A stretch of DNA of 40,882 nt from Gammaproteobacteria bacterium (GCA_903970465.1 CAJCIO010000020.1:1-40882); one strand, 5' to 3'; numbered from the stretch's first letter, positions 1 through 9,911 are shown. The notes: generated from the sequence alone by a model not told the origin. Program-made: numbers and translations.

Positions 1-1793
1 TCGGTGTCGAGCTGCGCCAACTCGTAACGATGGGTGACGATCGCCCGGCTCAGCCGCGCGAACCATTGCAGGTAGAGGTCCAGAGAGGGAGGCGTGCAAT
101 TGCCATCGCACGGCAAAGGCGTGGGAGTGGAGTCGCCGCTGCGAGTCACGCGTCTTGAATGGGGGCGTGGCTGTTGGCCGTTGCGGATCGCCACTGCCTC
201 ATAGAACGCGTCCAACTGTGGCACTTGGTAACCTTCGGGCACGGGCATGCCGTTGGCGATCAAGGCCATGATCTGGCTGACCTCGTTCTGAATACGAGCA
301 CGTTGCAATACATGCAGCAGCAGCGCTGGCACTGGTTTGTCCAGTTGATAGACCCGGCGCAGTTCGGCATTGCCGACGCCGCTCACGCGCCCCAGCTCCA
401 GCAGGCGTTCGTCGGTGAAGCCTGCGCTCAGCGGCCCCAGGCGGCGCAGCAGGGCCAGGCGGTCCCAGTATTGCGGCTGCTCGAGGTGATGATGCCAGGC
501 GCCCGCACCGTTGTGTCGCAGCGCCGGTAGATAGACGCTGGTGGCGCTGGGGTGCAGCAAGCGCCAACGGCCATTGGCGGTCTTCTCGATACGGTAGAAC
601 GCTTGATTGATCGCGATTGCCTTGTGCTCGCCCGCGGTATAGATGCCTTGCGCGTCCGGGTCCCCCATTGGGCTGTTGGCGCTGCTCAGACGGTAGTCGC
701 TGAGGTCCGGCAGCCAGCGCCGGTAACCACTCGCGTCCTGCAACTTGACTGCCCTGAAGGGCGCGAGCCAGTCAGAAGGCGCCCGCCCTTCATCCTCTTC
801 GCCGGGGCCGATACCGACGCCGGCGCCCAGCAGCAGATGTTCCTGCAAAAGCGTCGCATAGCTGGGGCGCAACGTTTGCAGCGCCTTGGCCGACGGTGCG
901 TCGAGGGGAATCAGGTACCGGGCATCGTCGAGCACCCGCGCCGCCATCTGGGTGTGAGCGTAGCTGCGCAGCGTCTGTTCCAGTGGCTTGGCCGCCATTG
1001 GTAGATCCAGCACGGCTTGACGCCCGGCCCAACTGGCCAATACCCGCTGCTGGTGCGGCAGCGCAATGAAGCGGCTGAAATACTGCTGGAATTCACTGTC
1101 GAGCAGGTCCCGGCGCAGGCTGGTGAAGAAGTGCTTGCGAGTCGGGTACTGTTTGAGCGGGTGTTGTGGATGGCCGGGCACGAAGGCGACACACGTTGTG
1201 TCATCGTCATCCGGGCCTAGCAGGATGATGTCGGCCAGCACGGTGTCGGTGTGCAATTGCAGCGCCGCGCACACCGCTACGCCTGTACCGAGGTAAGGGC
1301 CTAGGTCGGCGAATTCTGGCGAGCCGGTATGGTATGCGCCGATGATCCACTCCAGCAGGGTCCGGCCCTCTTTGCCCAGCGTGCCTCGAAGCGTCGCTCG
1401 CGTGAATTCCTCTCGCAGGGTGGCCAGGTAGGCATGTTCCTTGGCGCTGCGTAGCGTCGAGCTGTCCAGCGTGCCGGTCAGGTTGTCGATGTAGTCGGTG
1501 TTCAACGGCTGTTGCTGGTGAAGAGCCAGCAGGGTCTGCGGGGTGATGTCTGCCGCGTCGCTGTGGGTCAGGATGGCGCGGTGATGGTGATAGAGGCTAG
1601 GCAGCGCGACGAAGGCTTGGGTGGCTTCGCGCCTTGCCAAGCGGCCACTGCGCTGGTTTTCAAACAACTGGCGACGCTCCTGAGGTGCGGCGTTGCGCAG
1701 CCAGGCGGGCTCGTCGGCGGATTCGAGAGGCGACACCAGCGTGTCGTACTGGCGGGTGGACGATGTGGCGTTGCTGTCGGTCATGATGCTCAT
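1..1793 (-). CDS. Dermonecrotic toxin-like (DUF6543) protein, 3' end outside the window
   Basis: The minus strand is open without a stop from 1793 to the window edge, giving at least 597 residues. I recognise the pattern of the large Pseudomonas proteins annotated as dermonecrotic toxin domain (DUF6543) proteins: a helical N-terminus, a block ending RKHFFTSLRRDLLDSEFQQY, an LDDARYLIPLDAPSA segment, then YRRWLPDLSDY, an AFYRIEKTANGRWRLL block and LLRRLGPLSAGFTDERLLEL. Family members are often well over 1000 residues and many end in leucine-rich repeats and a NEL-type E3 ligase domain; that part would lie outside this window. No signal peptide is visible. The start is uncertain: ATG at 1793 is used, with in-frame ATGs at 1784 and 1850 and no strong ribosome binding site for any. 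The family call is by pattern recognition; toxicity is inferred from the family name only. Confidence 0.75.
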   Translation of the reverse strand, partial: MSIMTDSNATSSTRQYDTLVSPLESADEPAWLRNAAPQERRQLFENQRSGRLARREATQAFVALPSLYHHHRAILTHSDAADITPQTLLALHQQQPLNTDYIDNLTGTLDSSTLRSAKEHAYLATLREEFTRATLRGTLGKEGRTLLEWIIGAYHTGSPEFADLGPYLGTGVAVCAALQLHTDTVLADIILLGPDDDDTTCVAFVPGHPQHPLKQYPTRKHFFTSLRRDLLDSEFQQYFSRFIALPHQQRVLASWAGRQAVLDLPMAAKPLEQTLRSYAHTQMAARVLDDARYLIPLDAPSAKALQTLRPSYATLLQEHLLLGAGVGIGPGEEDEGRAPSDWLAPFRAVKLQDASGYRRWLPDLSDYRLSSANSPMGDPDAQGIYTAGEHKAIAINQAFYRIEKTANGRWRLLHPSATSVYLPALRHNGAGAWHHHLEQPQYWDRLALLRRLGPLSAGFTDERLLELGRVSGVGNAELRRVYQLDKPVPALLLHVLQRARIQNEVSQIMALIANGMPVPEGYQVPQLDAFYEAVAIRNGQQPRPHSRRVTRSGDSTPTPLPCDGNCTPPSLDLYLQWFARLSRAIVTHRYELAQLDT

Positions 1794-1894
1794 TCCACTG
1801 GGATCGGAGGCGCTATTGATCCCTTTAACGAGCCTGACAGGGCGGTACATGCCTGCCGCCCGGCCATTCGGTGGCGGTGCTAACGAGCGTGCAT

Positions 1895-1925
1895 AAAAAA
1901 TCCCGCCTGGGCGGCGGGATTTTTT
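1895..1925 (-). terminator. Rho-independent terminator of the OmpA-like lipoprotein gene
   Basis: A perfect 13-bp stem, AAAAAATCCCGCC paired with GGCGGGATTTTTT, closes a 5-nt loop. On the minus strand it ends in a T run 20 bases after the stop of the OmpA-like gene. The A run on the other side means it could also work on the plus strand. Confidence 0.85.
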
Positions 1926-1945
1926 CAGCATTCAACGATGCGCTA

Positions 1946-2728
1946 TCACTTCATCGAAGAGCGTGGCGCAACTGGCTGGTTGTCGTTGGAGATGGTCACT
2001 TCCACACGACGGTTCATGGCACGGCCCGAAGCGCTGTTGTTGTCCGCTACCGGGTACTCCTTGCCATAGCCCTGCGACACTACGCGAGATGGGTCGACGC
2101 CCATCTTCACCAGCGCCAGGCGCACGGAACCGGCACGACGCTCTGACAGGCTTTGGTTGTAGGCGGCGGAGCCGGTGCTGTCGGTGTAACCCTCGACAAT
2201 CACTTTGCGATCAGGGTTTTCTTGCAGGAACTGGGCAAGTTGGTTGACGTTGACCAGACCGCTTGATTTCAGATCGGCTTTGTTCAGGTCGAACAGTACA
2301 TCGCCGAAGGTCACCAGGGTGCCACGGTCAGTCTGCTTGGCATTCAGGCTTTGCTGCAGCTTCTTGATCTGCGCATCGCGGTTGTCCAGTTGCGCCTGAG
2401 CACGCTTGGCGGCAGAGTTTTTCAGCTCTTCTTCAGCCGAGCGCAGGGCGATGGTTTCTTTCGCCACTTCTACGCGCTGGTTGGCGAGGTAAGAGATCTG
2501 CGTGACCTTTTTCTCGTCATCCTTGTTGCGGAAGGCCTGGTCAGCCTTGTCCAGCCACTCCGAGGCGTCCTTGGTTTCCAGGGCGGCCAATGTGCTGGAT
2601 TTAGGGTTGCTTTGCAGGCCGGAGAAGTTGGTACGGGCTTGCTCCAGCTCGGCGTTGGGTTGCGTGGAGCAGGCGGCCAGGCCGACGCTCAGGGCCAGCA
2701 GGGCAGGGATCATCAATTGCTTGCGCAT
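1946..2728 (-). CDS. OmpA-family outer-membrane lipoprotein
   Basis: A 260-residue lipoprotein. The leader MRKQLMIPALLALSVGLAAC ends in a lipobox with Cys20 as the lipidation site. Residues about 25-135 are charged and helical (DUF4398-like/coiled coil, with repeated Lys, Gln and Ala). The C-terminal 110 residues are an OmpA-type peptidoglycan-binding domain with VEGYTDSTGSAAYNQSLSER and a final NRRVEVTI strand. It should be anchored in the outer membrane and hold peptidoglycan from the periplasm. It lies 51 bp downstream of the DUF4398 lipoprotein gene on the same strand, so the two are probably one operon, and a strong terminator follows. The exact role is unknown. Confidence in the domains is high. 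Confidence 0.9.
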   Translation of the reverse strand: MRKQLMIPALLALSVGLAACSTQPNAELEQARTNFSGLQSNPKSSTLAALETKDASEWLDKADQAFRNKDDEKKVTQISYLANQRVEVAKETIALRSAEEELKNSAAKRAQAQLDNRDAQIKKLQQSLNAKQTDRGTLVTFGDVLFDLNKADLKSSGLVNVNQLAQFLQENPDRKVIVEGYTDSTGSAAYNQSLSERRAGSVRLALVKMGVDPSRVVSQGYGKEYPVADNNSASGRAMNRRVEVTISNDNQPVAPRSSMK

Positions 2729-2779
2729 AGCGGTAGTCCTTTTATCAATTCTCGATGCGATGTCGAATCAGTGCAGCGC

Positions 2780-3205
2780 TTACTGAGCGGGCTGCTGGAG
2801 GTTGTACTGGCCTTCCTTGCGGATGTCCTGCACGCCCTGATTGGCATCTTGAACGGCTTTCTGGGCTTTCACGGCCTGAGCTTTACGCTCGGCGACGCGG
2901 GCATCCCACTCGGCCTGTTCGGCGAAAACCTTGGCCTGTTCGTAGTGTTCATCGTGCATGGCTATTTCGGCCTGCTTGAACTTGTCCTGAGCGGACTTGG
3001 TTTCTACTGCAGCGTATTCGGTGCCGCCAGCGCTGACCGCACTGTTGACAGCCGATTGTGCCAGCGCGTATTGCTCGGTCGGCGGATTACCGGCGCAGCC
3101 GGCCAGGATGAGGCTCGAACCCAGCGCCAGGGCAGCCAGCTTGAGCCCGCGCAGTTGAGGAAAAGCAGTGACGGCAGGACGGGTCTTCATGATTTTCAAC
3201 TCCAT
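2780..3205 (-). CDS. DUF4398 domain lipoprotein
   Basis: A 141-residue small lipoprotein. The leader ends LILAGC with Cys37 as the predicted lipidated residue, followed by a helical, alanine- and lysine-rich domain (KSAQDKFKQAEIAMHDEHYEQ, then EAEWDARVAERKAQAVKAQK-type repeats) typical of DUF4398. The start at 3205 has GGGAG 7 bases upstream. A second ATG at 3190 has GGAG 9 bases upstream, would give a shorter and more ordinary leader (MKTRPAV), and may be the real one. A longer reading frame up to 3295 lacks support. The following gene, 51 bp away, is an OmpA-like lipoprotein with a similar N-terminal region, suggesting that the products act together at the cell envelope. Function unknown. 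Confidence 0.85.
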   Translation of the reverse strand: MELKIMKTRPAVTAFPQLRGLKLAALALGSSLILAGCAGNPPTEQYALAQSAVNSAVSAGGTEYAAVETKSAQDKFKQAEIAMHDEHYEQAKVFAEQAEWDARVAERKAQAVKAQKAVQDANQGVQDIRKEGQYNLQQPAQ

Positions 3206-3417
3206 AGGAAAACTCCCAAAACAACGAATATCCATGACAGTGGCGGGCCTGCTGCGCCTGTTGTGGGCGTCATGCCAAGGTGCCTTTTTCTGCAATGGCT
3301 AAACTTTGGGACTCAAGAGATTTTCGAATAGTTCAGAAAAAATTCCGATCGGAAGTTTTTCTGGCGCTAACGGTTGAGGTGGATCAATGAAGAGCAGAGC
3401 AGAACGCTTGGGTCTGT

Positions 3418-3445
3418 GTGGCGAGGGAGCATGCCCCCTCGCCAC
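3418..3445. repeat. Perfect 10-bp-stem intergenic hairpin
   Basis: GTGGCGAGGG and CCCTCGCCAC flank an 8-nt centre. It lies 4 bases past the stop of the small conserved gene (minus strand) and could end its transcript, though no T run follows. The sequence resembles one class of Pseudomonas REP hairpins. The rest of 3206-3449 holds the upstream region of the lipoprotein pair; I see no gene in it. Confidence 0.6.
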
Positions 3446-3449
3446 GGGT

Positions 3450-3779
3450 TCAATCCGGGGAGGTAAGGTCTTGCAAGCGCTGACGTGACAGCGCGAGGAA
3501 TCGCGGGGTAGCGCCGACGTCTTCATACAGCGGGTCGCCTTCTTCGTCGGTAGCGATCACCTTGGTGCCCTTGACGTAGGGGAAGCTGGCTTCAAGCTCT
3601 TCCAGGGCTGCGCCGATCAATTCGCCGAGCAGTTCTTCAGGATGATGCTTGGGGTACATCTCGGTCAGCGCCGCCAGGCGGGCGGCCGACTCGACGTCCA
3701 GATGGATGTTGTAGCCGGTGTCGGTCAGACGGCCTTTGGCACTTTCTTCCCAGTGTTGCGCGAGCTCGCGAATTTTCAT
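3450..3779 (-). CDS. Small conserved protein, often annotated 'pilin assembly protein'
   Basis: A 109-residue acidic protein starting MKIRELAQHWEESAKGRLTD. The ATG at 3779 has GAGG 5 bases upstream; the longer reading frame to 3851 lacks a ribosome site. I remember this as a conserved Pseudomonas protein next to ppc, commonly labelled 'pilin assembly protein', but nothing in the sequence (no signal peptide, no membrane segment) shows a link to pili. The middle (ARLAALTEMYPKHHPEELLG) looks helical and could form a small ribbon-helix-helix-like fold. It is divergent from ppc, with about 190 bp between the starts. Function should be treated as unknown. Confidence 0.8.
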   Translation of the reverse strand: MKIRELAQHWEESAKGRLTDTGYNIHLDVESAARLAALTEMYPKHHPEELLGELIGAALEELEASFPYVKGTKVIATDEEGDPLYEDVGATPRFLALSRQRLQDLTSPD

Positions 3780-3972
3780 GTGGACCTCATCAGGCGGCGG
3801 GTTCCCCATCCGGTTCGATGCACTCTTGTAAGAATGCATGACGATGGGCACTCTAGGCTTTAGAGCGGCGCGCGGGCTGATTGTTCATCCTCGGCCCAAC
3901 GCCTGGCCTGTTCTTTACCCGCGAATCAGCGCCTGTAACCCCGACAACAATGCCAAGACACGGAGAGTACGG

Positions 3973-6612
3973 ATGACCGATATCGATGCCCGCTTGCGCG
4001 AGGACGTGCACCTGCTCGGCGAACTGCTGGGCAATACCGTACGCGAACAGTACGGCGACGAGTTCCTGCAGAAGATCGAGCGTATACGCCATGGCGCCAA
4101 GGCCGATCGCCGCGCCACCGGTGACGATGGCGCCGAGCAACTGAGTTCCAGCCTCAAGGATCTGGGCGAAGAAGAACTGCTGCCGGTGGCGCGGGCCTTT
4201 AACCAATTCCTCAACCTGGCCAATATCGCCGAGCAGTATCAACTCATCCACCGCCGTGATGCTGACCAGCCCGCGCCGTTTGAATCCCGGGTGCTGCCGG
4301 AGCTGCTCGAACGCCTCAAGGCCAGTGGCCATAGCGCCGACTCCCTCGCCCGGCAGTTGGGCAAGCTGGAGATCGAACTGGTGCTCACCGCGCACCCGAC
4401 CGAGGTGGCGCGCCGCACACTGATCCAGAAATACGATGCCATCGCCGCGCAACTGGCGGCCCAGGACCACCGCGACCTGATCCCGGCCGAACGCGAGCAG
4501 ATCAAGCAACGCCTGCAACGGCTGATTGCCGAGGCCTGGCATACCGAGGAAATCCGCCGTATCCGGCCGACCCCCGTCGATGAGGCCAAGTGGGGCTTTG
4601 CGGTCATCGAGCATTCGCTTTGGCACGCCATCCCCAGCTACCTGCGCAAGGCCGATCACGACCTGCATGCTGCCACCGGCCTGCGTCTGCCCCTGGAAGC
4701 AGCGCCCGTGCGCTTTGCCTCGTGGATGGGCGGTGACCGAGACGGCAACCCCAACGTGACGGCCGCAGTGACCCGTGAGGTGCTGTTACTGGCGCGCTGG
4801 ATGGCCGCCGACCTGTTTTTGCGAGATGTCGATCAACTGGCCGCCGAACTGTCGATGCAACAGGCCAGCCCGGCGTTGCACGCGGCAGCAGGCGAAACCG
4901 CCGAGCCCTATCGGGCCGTGCTCAAGCAACTGCGCGAGCGCTTGCGGGCCACGCGCAACTGGGCCCACGCCTCACTGGTGCAGACCCAGCCGGCGGGCGC
5001 CGAGGTGCTGGACAGCAACCGCGAACTGCTCGAGCCGCTGCAATTGTGTTTCCAGTCGTTGCATGATTGCGGGATGGGCGTGATCGCCGACGGCCCGCTG
5101 CTGGATTGCCTGCGTCGCGCAGTGACCTTCGGGCTGTTCCTGGTGCGCCTCGACGTGCGTCAGGATTCGTCCCGACACACCGGGGCCATGAGCGAAATCA
5201 CCGATTACCTGGGGCTAGGGCGCTACGCGGAATGGGACGAAGACGCACGCATCGCCTTTTTGCTACGCGAACTGGCCAGTCGGCGCCCGCTATTGCCCGC
5301 GCATTTCAAGGCCAGCGCGGAAACCGCCGAGGTCCTCGCGACTTGCCGAGAGGTGGCCGCAGCGCCAGCGGCCTCGCTGGGCTCTTATGTGATCTCCATG
5401 GCGGGGGCGGCCTCCGACGTGCTGGCCGTGCAGCTGTTGCTCAAGGAAGCCGGAATATTAAGGCCGATGCGCGTGGTGCCACTGTTCGAAACCCTGGCTG
5501 ACCTGGACAACGCCGGCCCGGTGATCGAGCAATTATTGTTGTTGCCTGGCTATCGCAGCCGTTTGCACGGCCCGCAGGAAGTGATGATCGGCTATTCCGA
5601 TTCGGCCAAGGACGCCGGCACCACAGCGGCGGCCTGGGCGCAGTATCGAGCGCAGGAAAAACTCGTGCAGATCTGCCGTGAGCAACAGGTCGAGTTGCTG
5701 CTGTTCCACGGCCGCGGCGGTACGGTCGGGCGCGGTGGCGGCCCGGCGCACGCGGCCATTCTGTCGCAACCGCCGGGGTCGGTGGCCGGGCGTTTCCGCA
5801 CCACCGAGCAAGGGGAAATGATTCGTTTCAAATTTGGTCTGCCGGCGATCGCCGAGCAAAACCTCAATCTGTACCTGGCAGCGGTCCTGGAGGCGACCCT
5901 GTTGCCGCCGCCCATGCCGGAGCCTGCCTGGCGCGAGGTGATGGACCAGATGGCGGCCGACGGGGTCAAGGCCTACCGCGCGGTTGTGCGGGAAAACCCA
6001 CAGTTCGTCGAGTACTTCCGCCAGTCCACGCCCGAGCAGGAGCTGGGGCGCCTGCCGCTGGGCAGTCGCCCGGCCAAGCGTCGTCAGGGCGGGATCGAAA
6101 GCCTGCGGGCCATTCCGTGGATTTTCGGCTGGACCCAGACGCGCCTGATGCTGCCAGCCTGGCTAGGCTGGGAGGCGGCGCTGGAAAACGCCCTGGCCCG
6201 CGGCGACGGCGAACGCCTGGCGCAGATGCGCGAGCACTGGCCGTTTTTCCGTACCCGTATCGACATGCTCGAGATGGTCCTGGCCAAGGCCGACATGGAC
6301 ATCGCCCGGCTCTACGACCAGCGCCTGGTCAGCGCCGAGCTGCTGCCGTTAGGGGCTCGATTGCGCGACCTATTGTCGCAGTGCTGCGCCGTGGTGCTGG
6401 GCCTGACCGGGCAGTCACAACTGCTGGCCCATAGCCCTGAAACCCTTGAGTTCATCAGCTTGCGCAACACCTATCTGGACCCGCTGCACCAGCTCCAGGC
6501 CGAACTGCTGGCTCGTTCGCGCGAGCGCGAGGCGTCCCTCGACAGCCCTCTGGAACAGGCGCTGCTGGTCACGGTGGCAGGCATCGCCGCCGGGTTGCGC
6601 AATACCGGTTGA
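3973..6612 (+). CDS. ppc: Phosphoenolpyruvate carboxylase
   Basis: An 879-residue protein, close to the usual length for Pseudomonas Ppc. It carboxylates phosphoenolpyruvate with bicarbonate to give oxaloacetate, refilling the TCA cycle in the cytoplasm. Signature motifs are all present: LTAHPTE with the catalytic His at about 141, [10 protein letters not shown] at about 540-549, [14 protein letters not shown] from about 578, the RTTEQGEMI segment and the C-terminal RNTG. The ATG at 3973 has GGAGA 8 bases upstream. The open frame continues upstream to 3838 but without a ribosome site and without family similarity. A hairpin terminator follows at 6691. Confidence 0.97.
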   Translation: MTDIDARLREDVHLLGELLGNTVREQYGDEFLQKIERIRHGAKADRRATGDDGAEQLSSSLKDLGEEELLPVARAFNQFLNLANIAEQYQLIHRRDADQPAPFESRVLPELLERLKASGHSADSLARQLGKLEIELVLTAHPTEVARRTLIQKYDAIAAQLAAQDHRDLIPAEREQIKQRLQRLIAEAWHTEEIRRIRPTPVDEAKWGFAVIEHSLWHAIPSYLRKADHDLHAATGLRLPLEAAPVRFASWMGGDRDGNPNVTAAVTREVLLLARWMAADLFLRDVDQLAAELSMQQASPALHAAAGETAEPYRAVLKQLRERLRATRNWAHASLVQTQPAGAEVLDSNRELLEPLQLCFQSLHDCGMGVIADGPLLDCLRRAVTFGLFLVRLDVRQDSSRHTGAMSEITDYLGLGRYAEWDEDARIAFLLRELASRRPLLPAHFKASAETAEVLATCREVAAAPAASLGSYVISMAGAASDVLAVQLLLKEAGILRPMRVVPLFETLADLDNAGPVIEQLLLLPGYRSRLHGPQEVMIGYSDSAKDAGTTAAAWAQYRAQEKLVQICREQQVELLLFHGRGGTVGRGGGPAHAAILSQPPGSVAGRFRTTEQGEMIRFKFGLPAIAEQNLNLYLAAVLEATLLPPPMPEPAWREVMDQMAADGVKAYRAVVRENPQFVEYFRQSTPEQELGRLPLGSRPAKRRQGGIESLRAIPWIFGWTQTRLMLPAWLGWEAALENALARGDGERLAQMREHWPFFRTRIDMLEMVLAKADMDIARLYDQRLVSAELLPLGARLRDLLSQCCAVVLGLTGQSQLLAHSPETLEFISLRNTYLDPLHQLQAELLARSREREASLDSPLEQALLVTVAGIAAGLRNTG

Positions 6613-6645
6613 GGGGATGGCCGAAGCCGTCGCCGGTGGCAATAG

Positions 6646-7542
<897 letters not shown>

Positions 7543-7560
7543 TTGCACGGTTGTATCGAC

Positions 7561-7584
7561 AACGGTCCGCTTGCGGGCCGTTTC
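7561..7584 (+). terminator. Hairpin after adk
   Basis: AACGGTCCGC pairs with GCGGGCCGTT (one G-T pair) about 18 bases after the adk stop. Only three T bases follow, so termination may be weak and some read-through into tsaB is possible. Confidence 0.45.
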
Positions 7585-7589
7585 GCGTT

Positions 7590-7595
7590 TATAAT
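7590..7595 (+). promoter_or_regulatory. Candidate -10 box for tsaB
   Basis: A perfect TATAAT lies 47 bases before the tsaB start, between the adk hairpin and the gene. No convincing -35 hexamer is found at the right distance, so the call rests on the -10 box alone. Confidence 0.3.
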
Positions 7596-7642
7596 GCCGC
7601 TCCTTTTTTAGCCCGCCCGCCTGTATAGAATAGAGATTGCCG

Positions 7643-8317
7643 ATGACCACCTTGTTGGCCCTGGATACCGCCACCGAAGCCTGTTCCGTTGCCGTGCTGC
7701 ATGATGGCAAGGTGCTGAGCCATTACGAAGTGATCCCGCGCCTGCATGCCCAGAAGCTGCTGCCGATGATCAAGCAGATCATGGCCGACATCGGCGCGCC
7801 GCTGTCGGCTATCGATGCCATCGCCTTTGGTCGCGGCCCTGGAGCATTCACCGGGGTACGTATCGCCATCGGCGTGGTGCAGGGCCTGGCTTTCGGGCTT
7901 GATCGCCCGGTCTTGCCGGTCTCCAACCTGGCGGTGCTGGCCCAGGGCGCCCATCGGGTGCAGGGCGCAACTCAGGTAGCGGCCGCTATCGATGCGCGTA
8001 TGGACGAGGTGTACTGGGGTTGCTACGCCGCCGTCGAAGGGGAGATGCGCCTGCAGGGCGAGGAGGCGGTGCTCGCCCCTGAACAGGTGGCATTGCCTGA
8101 TGCCGCCAACGGCCATTGGTTCGGTGCGGGCACCGGCTGGGGCTATGCCGAGCGGCTGGCGGTCAAGCCCGACGCATTCGACGCCAGCGCCTTGCCTCAT
8201 GCTCAGGATCTGCTGACCCTGGCTCGTTTCGCCTGGGCGCGCGGCGAGGCAGTGCCCGCCGATCTGGCACAACCGGTGTACCTGCGCGATAAGGTCGCGA
8301 CGCCAAAGGCGCGTTGA
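7643..8317 (+). CDS. tsaB: tRNA threonylcarbamoyladenosine biosynthesis protein TsaB
   Basis: A 224-residue protein of the ASKHA fold. TsaB partners with TsaD and TsaE to add the threonylcarbamoyl group to A37 of tRNAs that read ANN codons. The N-terminus MTTLLALDTATEACSVA, the segment AFGRGPGAFTGVRIAIGVVQ and SNLAVLAQGA are family hallmarks. The ATG at 7643 is preceded by AGAG; an in-frame TTG two codons earlier is less likely. adk lies just upstream, as in other Pseudomonas. The gene is followed by REP repeats and not by a T-rich terminator. Confidence 0.93.
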   Translation: MTTLLALDTATEACSVAVLHDGKVLSHYEVIPRLHAQKLLPMIKQIMADIGAPLSAIDAIAFGRGPGAFTGVRIAIGVVQGLAFGLDRPVLPVSNLAVLAQGAHRVQGATQVAAAIDARMDEVYWGCYAAVEGEMRLQGEEAVLAPEQVALPDAANGHWFGAGTGWGYAERLAVKPDAFDASALPHAQDLLTLARFAWARGEAVPADLAQPVYLRDKVATPKAR

Positions 8318-8346
8318 CTCCAGCAGGACTCGGGCTGGCTTGCCCG

Positions 8347-8376
8347 GCCTCTTCGCGGGCAAGCCCTGCTCCCACC
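8347..8376. repeat. Single REP element
   Basis: One copy of the REP family (CTCTTCGCGGGCAAGCCCTG, then CTCCCACC) found at several places in this window, 30 bases after tsaB. It lies in the 405-bp gap 8318-8722, which also holds a REP pair and an inverted repeat but no gene. Confidence 0.8.
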
Positions 8377-8437
8377 GTGTTGATCGATCTTGAGTCGTGA
8401 GCCTGCGGGAGATTCCATGGTGCTGGGCAAGCAGAAC

Positions 8438-8527
8438 GGCCTCTTCGCGGGCAAGCCTTGCTCTCACGGGTGTACGGCTCGGGTGCGGCATTGCACTGTG
8501 GGAGCAAGGCTTGCCCGCGAAGGCGCC
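8438..8527. repeat. REPIN (two inverted REP copies)
   Basis: GGCCTCTTCGCGGGCAAGCC on the left and an inverted copy containing GGAGCAAGGCTTGCCCGCG on the right enclose about 30 bases. The pair would fold into a long hairpin in RNA or single-stranded DNA. Such doublets are spread by REP-associated tyrosine transposases (RAYTs) acting in trans; none is encoded in this window. Confidence 0.85.
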
Positions 8528-8623
8528 AGTCGCTTTATCGCAAAAAGTGCTATCAGGATGCTGGCATCCACGCCTGAATCAGGTATTTCATCGCCCCGAT
8601 GTGACTTCTGGCAAACCTTTTGC

Positions 8624-8644
8624 GATAACTGTGGTCTAGTTATC
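8624..8644. promoter_or_regulatory. 7-bp inverted repeat upstream of the 96-residue protein
   Basis: GATAACT and AGTTATC are separated by 7 bases, 79 bp before the start codon at 8723. The shape fits an operator for a dimeric regulator, but no regulator can be named. It could also be chance. Confidence 0.35.
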
Positions 8645-8722
8645 ACCTGGGCGATTGCACTGCTGTTGGCGTGCCGCTAAATTGCCATCATTGTAGTCAA
8701 GAACCTGCATTGAGTCCGACCT

Positions 8723-9013
8723 ATGCGTATAGATGGTCTTTCCTCTCGCTCTTACCCTGTGAAGCGCAAGCCTCGCAAGGCGATTGCGCGCGTCGACGAT
8801 AACGACGACGGGATCGAAGGCGAGGCAGAATTCATTGCACAGGAAGCCCCCCGCACGCGCAGCTCGACCAACACGCTGCCAGCGCGCCAGCAGGACATGA
8901 TTTTCCCACGCTCCATGAGCACCCGCGTGGCTCACGCCTTGACCAGCTACCTGACCACCTCGGGCTTCGTCGAGTGGGACATGGAAGTCCTGGGGCTCGA
9001 CGTTCACATTTGA
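8723..9013 (+). CDS. Conserved Pseudomonas protein of unknown function
   Basis: A 96-residue protein with a basic N-terminus (RSYPVKRKPRK), an acidic patch (DDNDDGIEGEAEF) and a C-terminal segment rich in hydrophobic and Thr/Ser residues (STRVAHALTSYLTTSGF). No signal peptide or membrane segment is visible. I remember similar small proteins beside the DUF72 gene in other Pseudomonas but no function. The stop overlaps the TTG start of the next gene, so the two are probably translated together. The ribosome site is weak (GAG about 12 bases upstream). Confidence 0.8.
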   Translation: MRIDGLSSRSYPVKRKPRKAIARVDDNDDGIEGEAEFIAQEAPRTRSSTNTLPARQQDMIFPRSMSTRVAHALTSYLTTSGFVEWDMEVLGLDVHI

Positions 9014-9879
9014 GCCTGCCGCCGCTTCCTTACTTTATCGGTTGCCCTTCCTGGAGCGAAAACGCCTGGCGCGAATACCTGTATCCGCAGGATGCGAAGG
9101 CGAGCGACTACCTCGGTCTTTATGCCCAGGTGTTCAATGCCGTAGAAGGTAACACCACCTTTTACGCGCGCCCTGCCGAGTCAACCGTGGCCCGATGGGC
9201 GCAGTGCATGCCGGCGCATTTCCGCTTTACCGCCAAGTTCCCCCGTGACATCAGCCATGGGGGCGATTTGCGCGAGCAGATCGCCAATGCCGAGACCTTC
9301 AAGCAGTTGCTCAAGCCCTTGGGTGAAAGGGTCGCGCCTTTGTGGTTGCAGCTTCCTGCGACCTTCGGTCCCGATCAGCTCGGTGCCTTGGCGATGTTCC
9401 TCGACGAGTTGCAGGGTGCCGTTGCTGTAGAGGTTCGCCATCGAGCATTTTTTGCCAAAGGTGACGAAGAACGCCTGCTCAATCATCTGCTCGCCGACCG
9501 AGGCGTGGAGCGTATCTGCCTCGATCCGCGGGCGCTGTTCAGCTGTGAGTCTCGCGACCCCGCCGTGCTTCATGCTCAATCGAAAAAGCCCAAGGTACCG
9601 CCACGACCTGCCGCGTTTAGCCAATATCCACAGGTGCGTTTTATCGGCCATCCACAATTGGCAGCCAACGAGCGATTCTTGACCCCCTGGGTGGAAAAGA
9701 TTGCCGCCTGGATCGAAGAGGGGCGGGCGCCATATATCTTCCTGCACACCTCGGATAATCTGCTGGCACCGGCGTTGGCCCAACGTTTTCATACGCGGCT
9801 GATGGAACGTTTGCCGGGCTTGCCAGCCTTACCTGTTATAGACAGAGCGCCGCCGGTCGAGCAGCTGGGGCTACTCTGA
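9010..9879 (+). CDS. DUF72 (YecE-like) protein
   Basis: A 289-residue TIM-barrel-like protein. The segments YFIGCPSWSENAWREYLYP and FNAVEGNTTFYARP, then FTAKFPRDISH, mark the DUF72 family, whose members are widespread and without a settled biochemical role. Start choice: the TTG at 9010 overlaps the stop of the previous gene and gives the N-terminus MSLPPLPYFIGCPSW expected of homologues. The ATG at 8974 would add 12 residues (MGHGSPGARRSH) unlike the family. Function unknown. Confidence 0.88.
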   Translation: MSLPPLPYFIGCPSWSENAWREYLYPQDAKASDYLGLYAQVFNAVEGNTTFYARPAESTVARWAQCMPAHFRFTAKFPRDISHGGDLREQIANAETFKQLLKPLGERVAPLWLQLPATFGPDQLGALAMFLDELQGAVAVEVRHRAFFAKGDEERLLNHLLADRGVERICLDPRALFSCESRDPAVLHAQSKKPKVPPRPAAFSQYPQVRFIGHPQLAANERFLTPWVEKIAAWIEEGRAPYIFLHTSDNLLAPALAQRFHTRLMERLPGLPALPVIDRAPPVEQLGLL

Positions 9880-9911
9880 ATTCGCTGTTTCCCGCCGCTG
9901 GAGTCACCATC

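Noticed and set aside
2351..3331. 326-codon plus-strand frame across the two lipoprotein genes
   Set aside because: It runs antisense to two genes with lipoboxes, ribosome sites and recognisable domains.
3299..3526. 75-codon minus-strand frame between the small conserved gene and the DUF4398 gene
   Set aside because: It crosses the hairpin at 3418, overlaps the conserved gene in another frame and has no ribosome site.
8347..8527. Repeated units considered as a CRISPR array
   Set aside because: Copies are inverted, irregularly spaced and match REP elements elsewhere in the window; no cas genes are present.
9181..9792. 203-codon minus-strand frame opposite the DUF72 gene
   Set aside because: Shadow of a well-supported conserved gene; composition untypical of a real protein.
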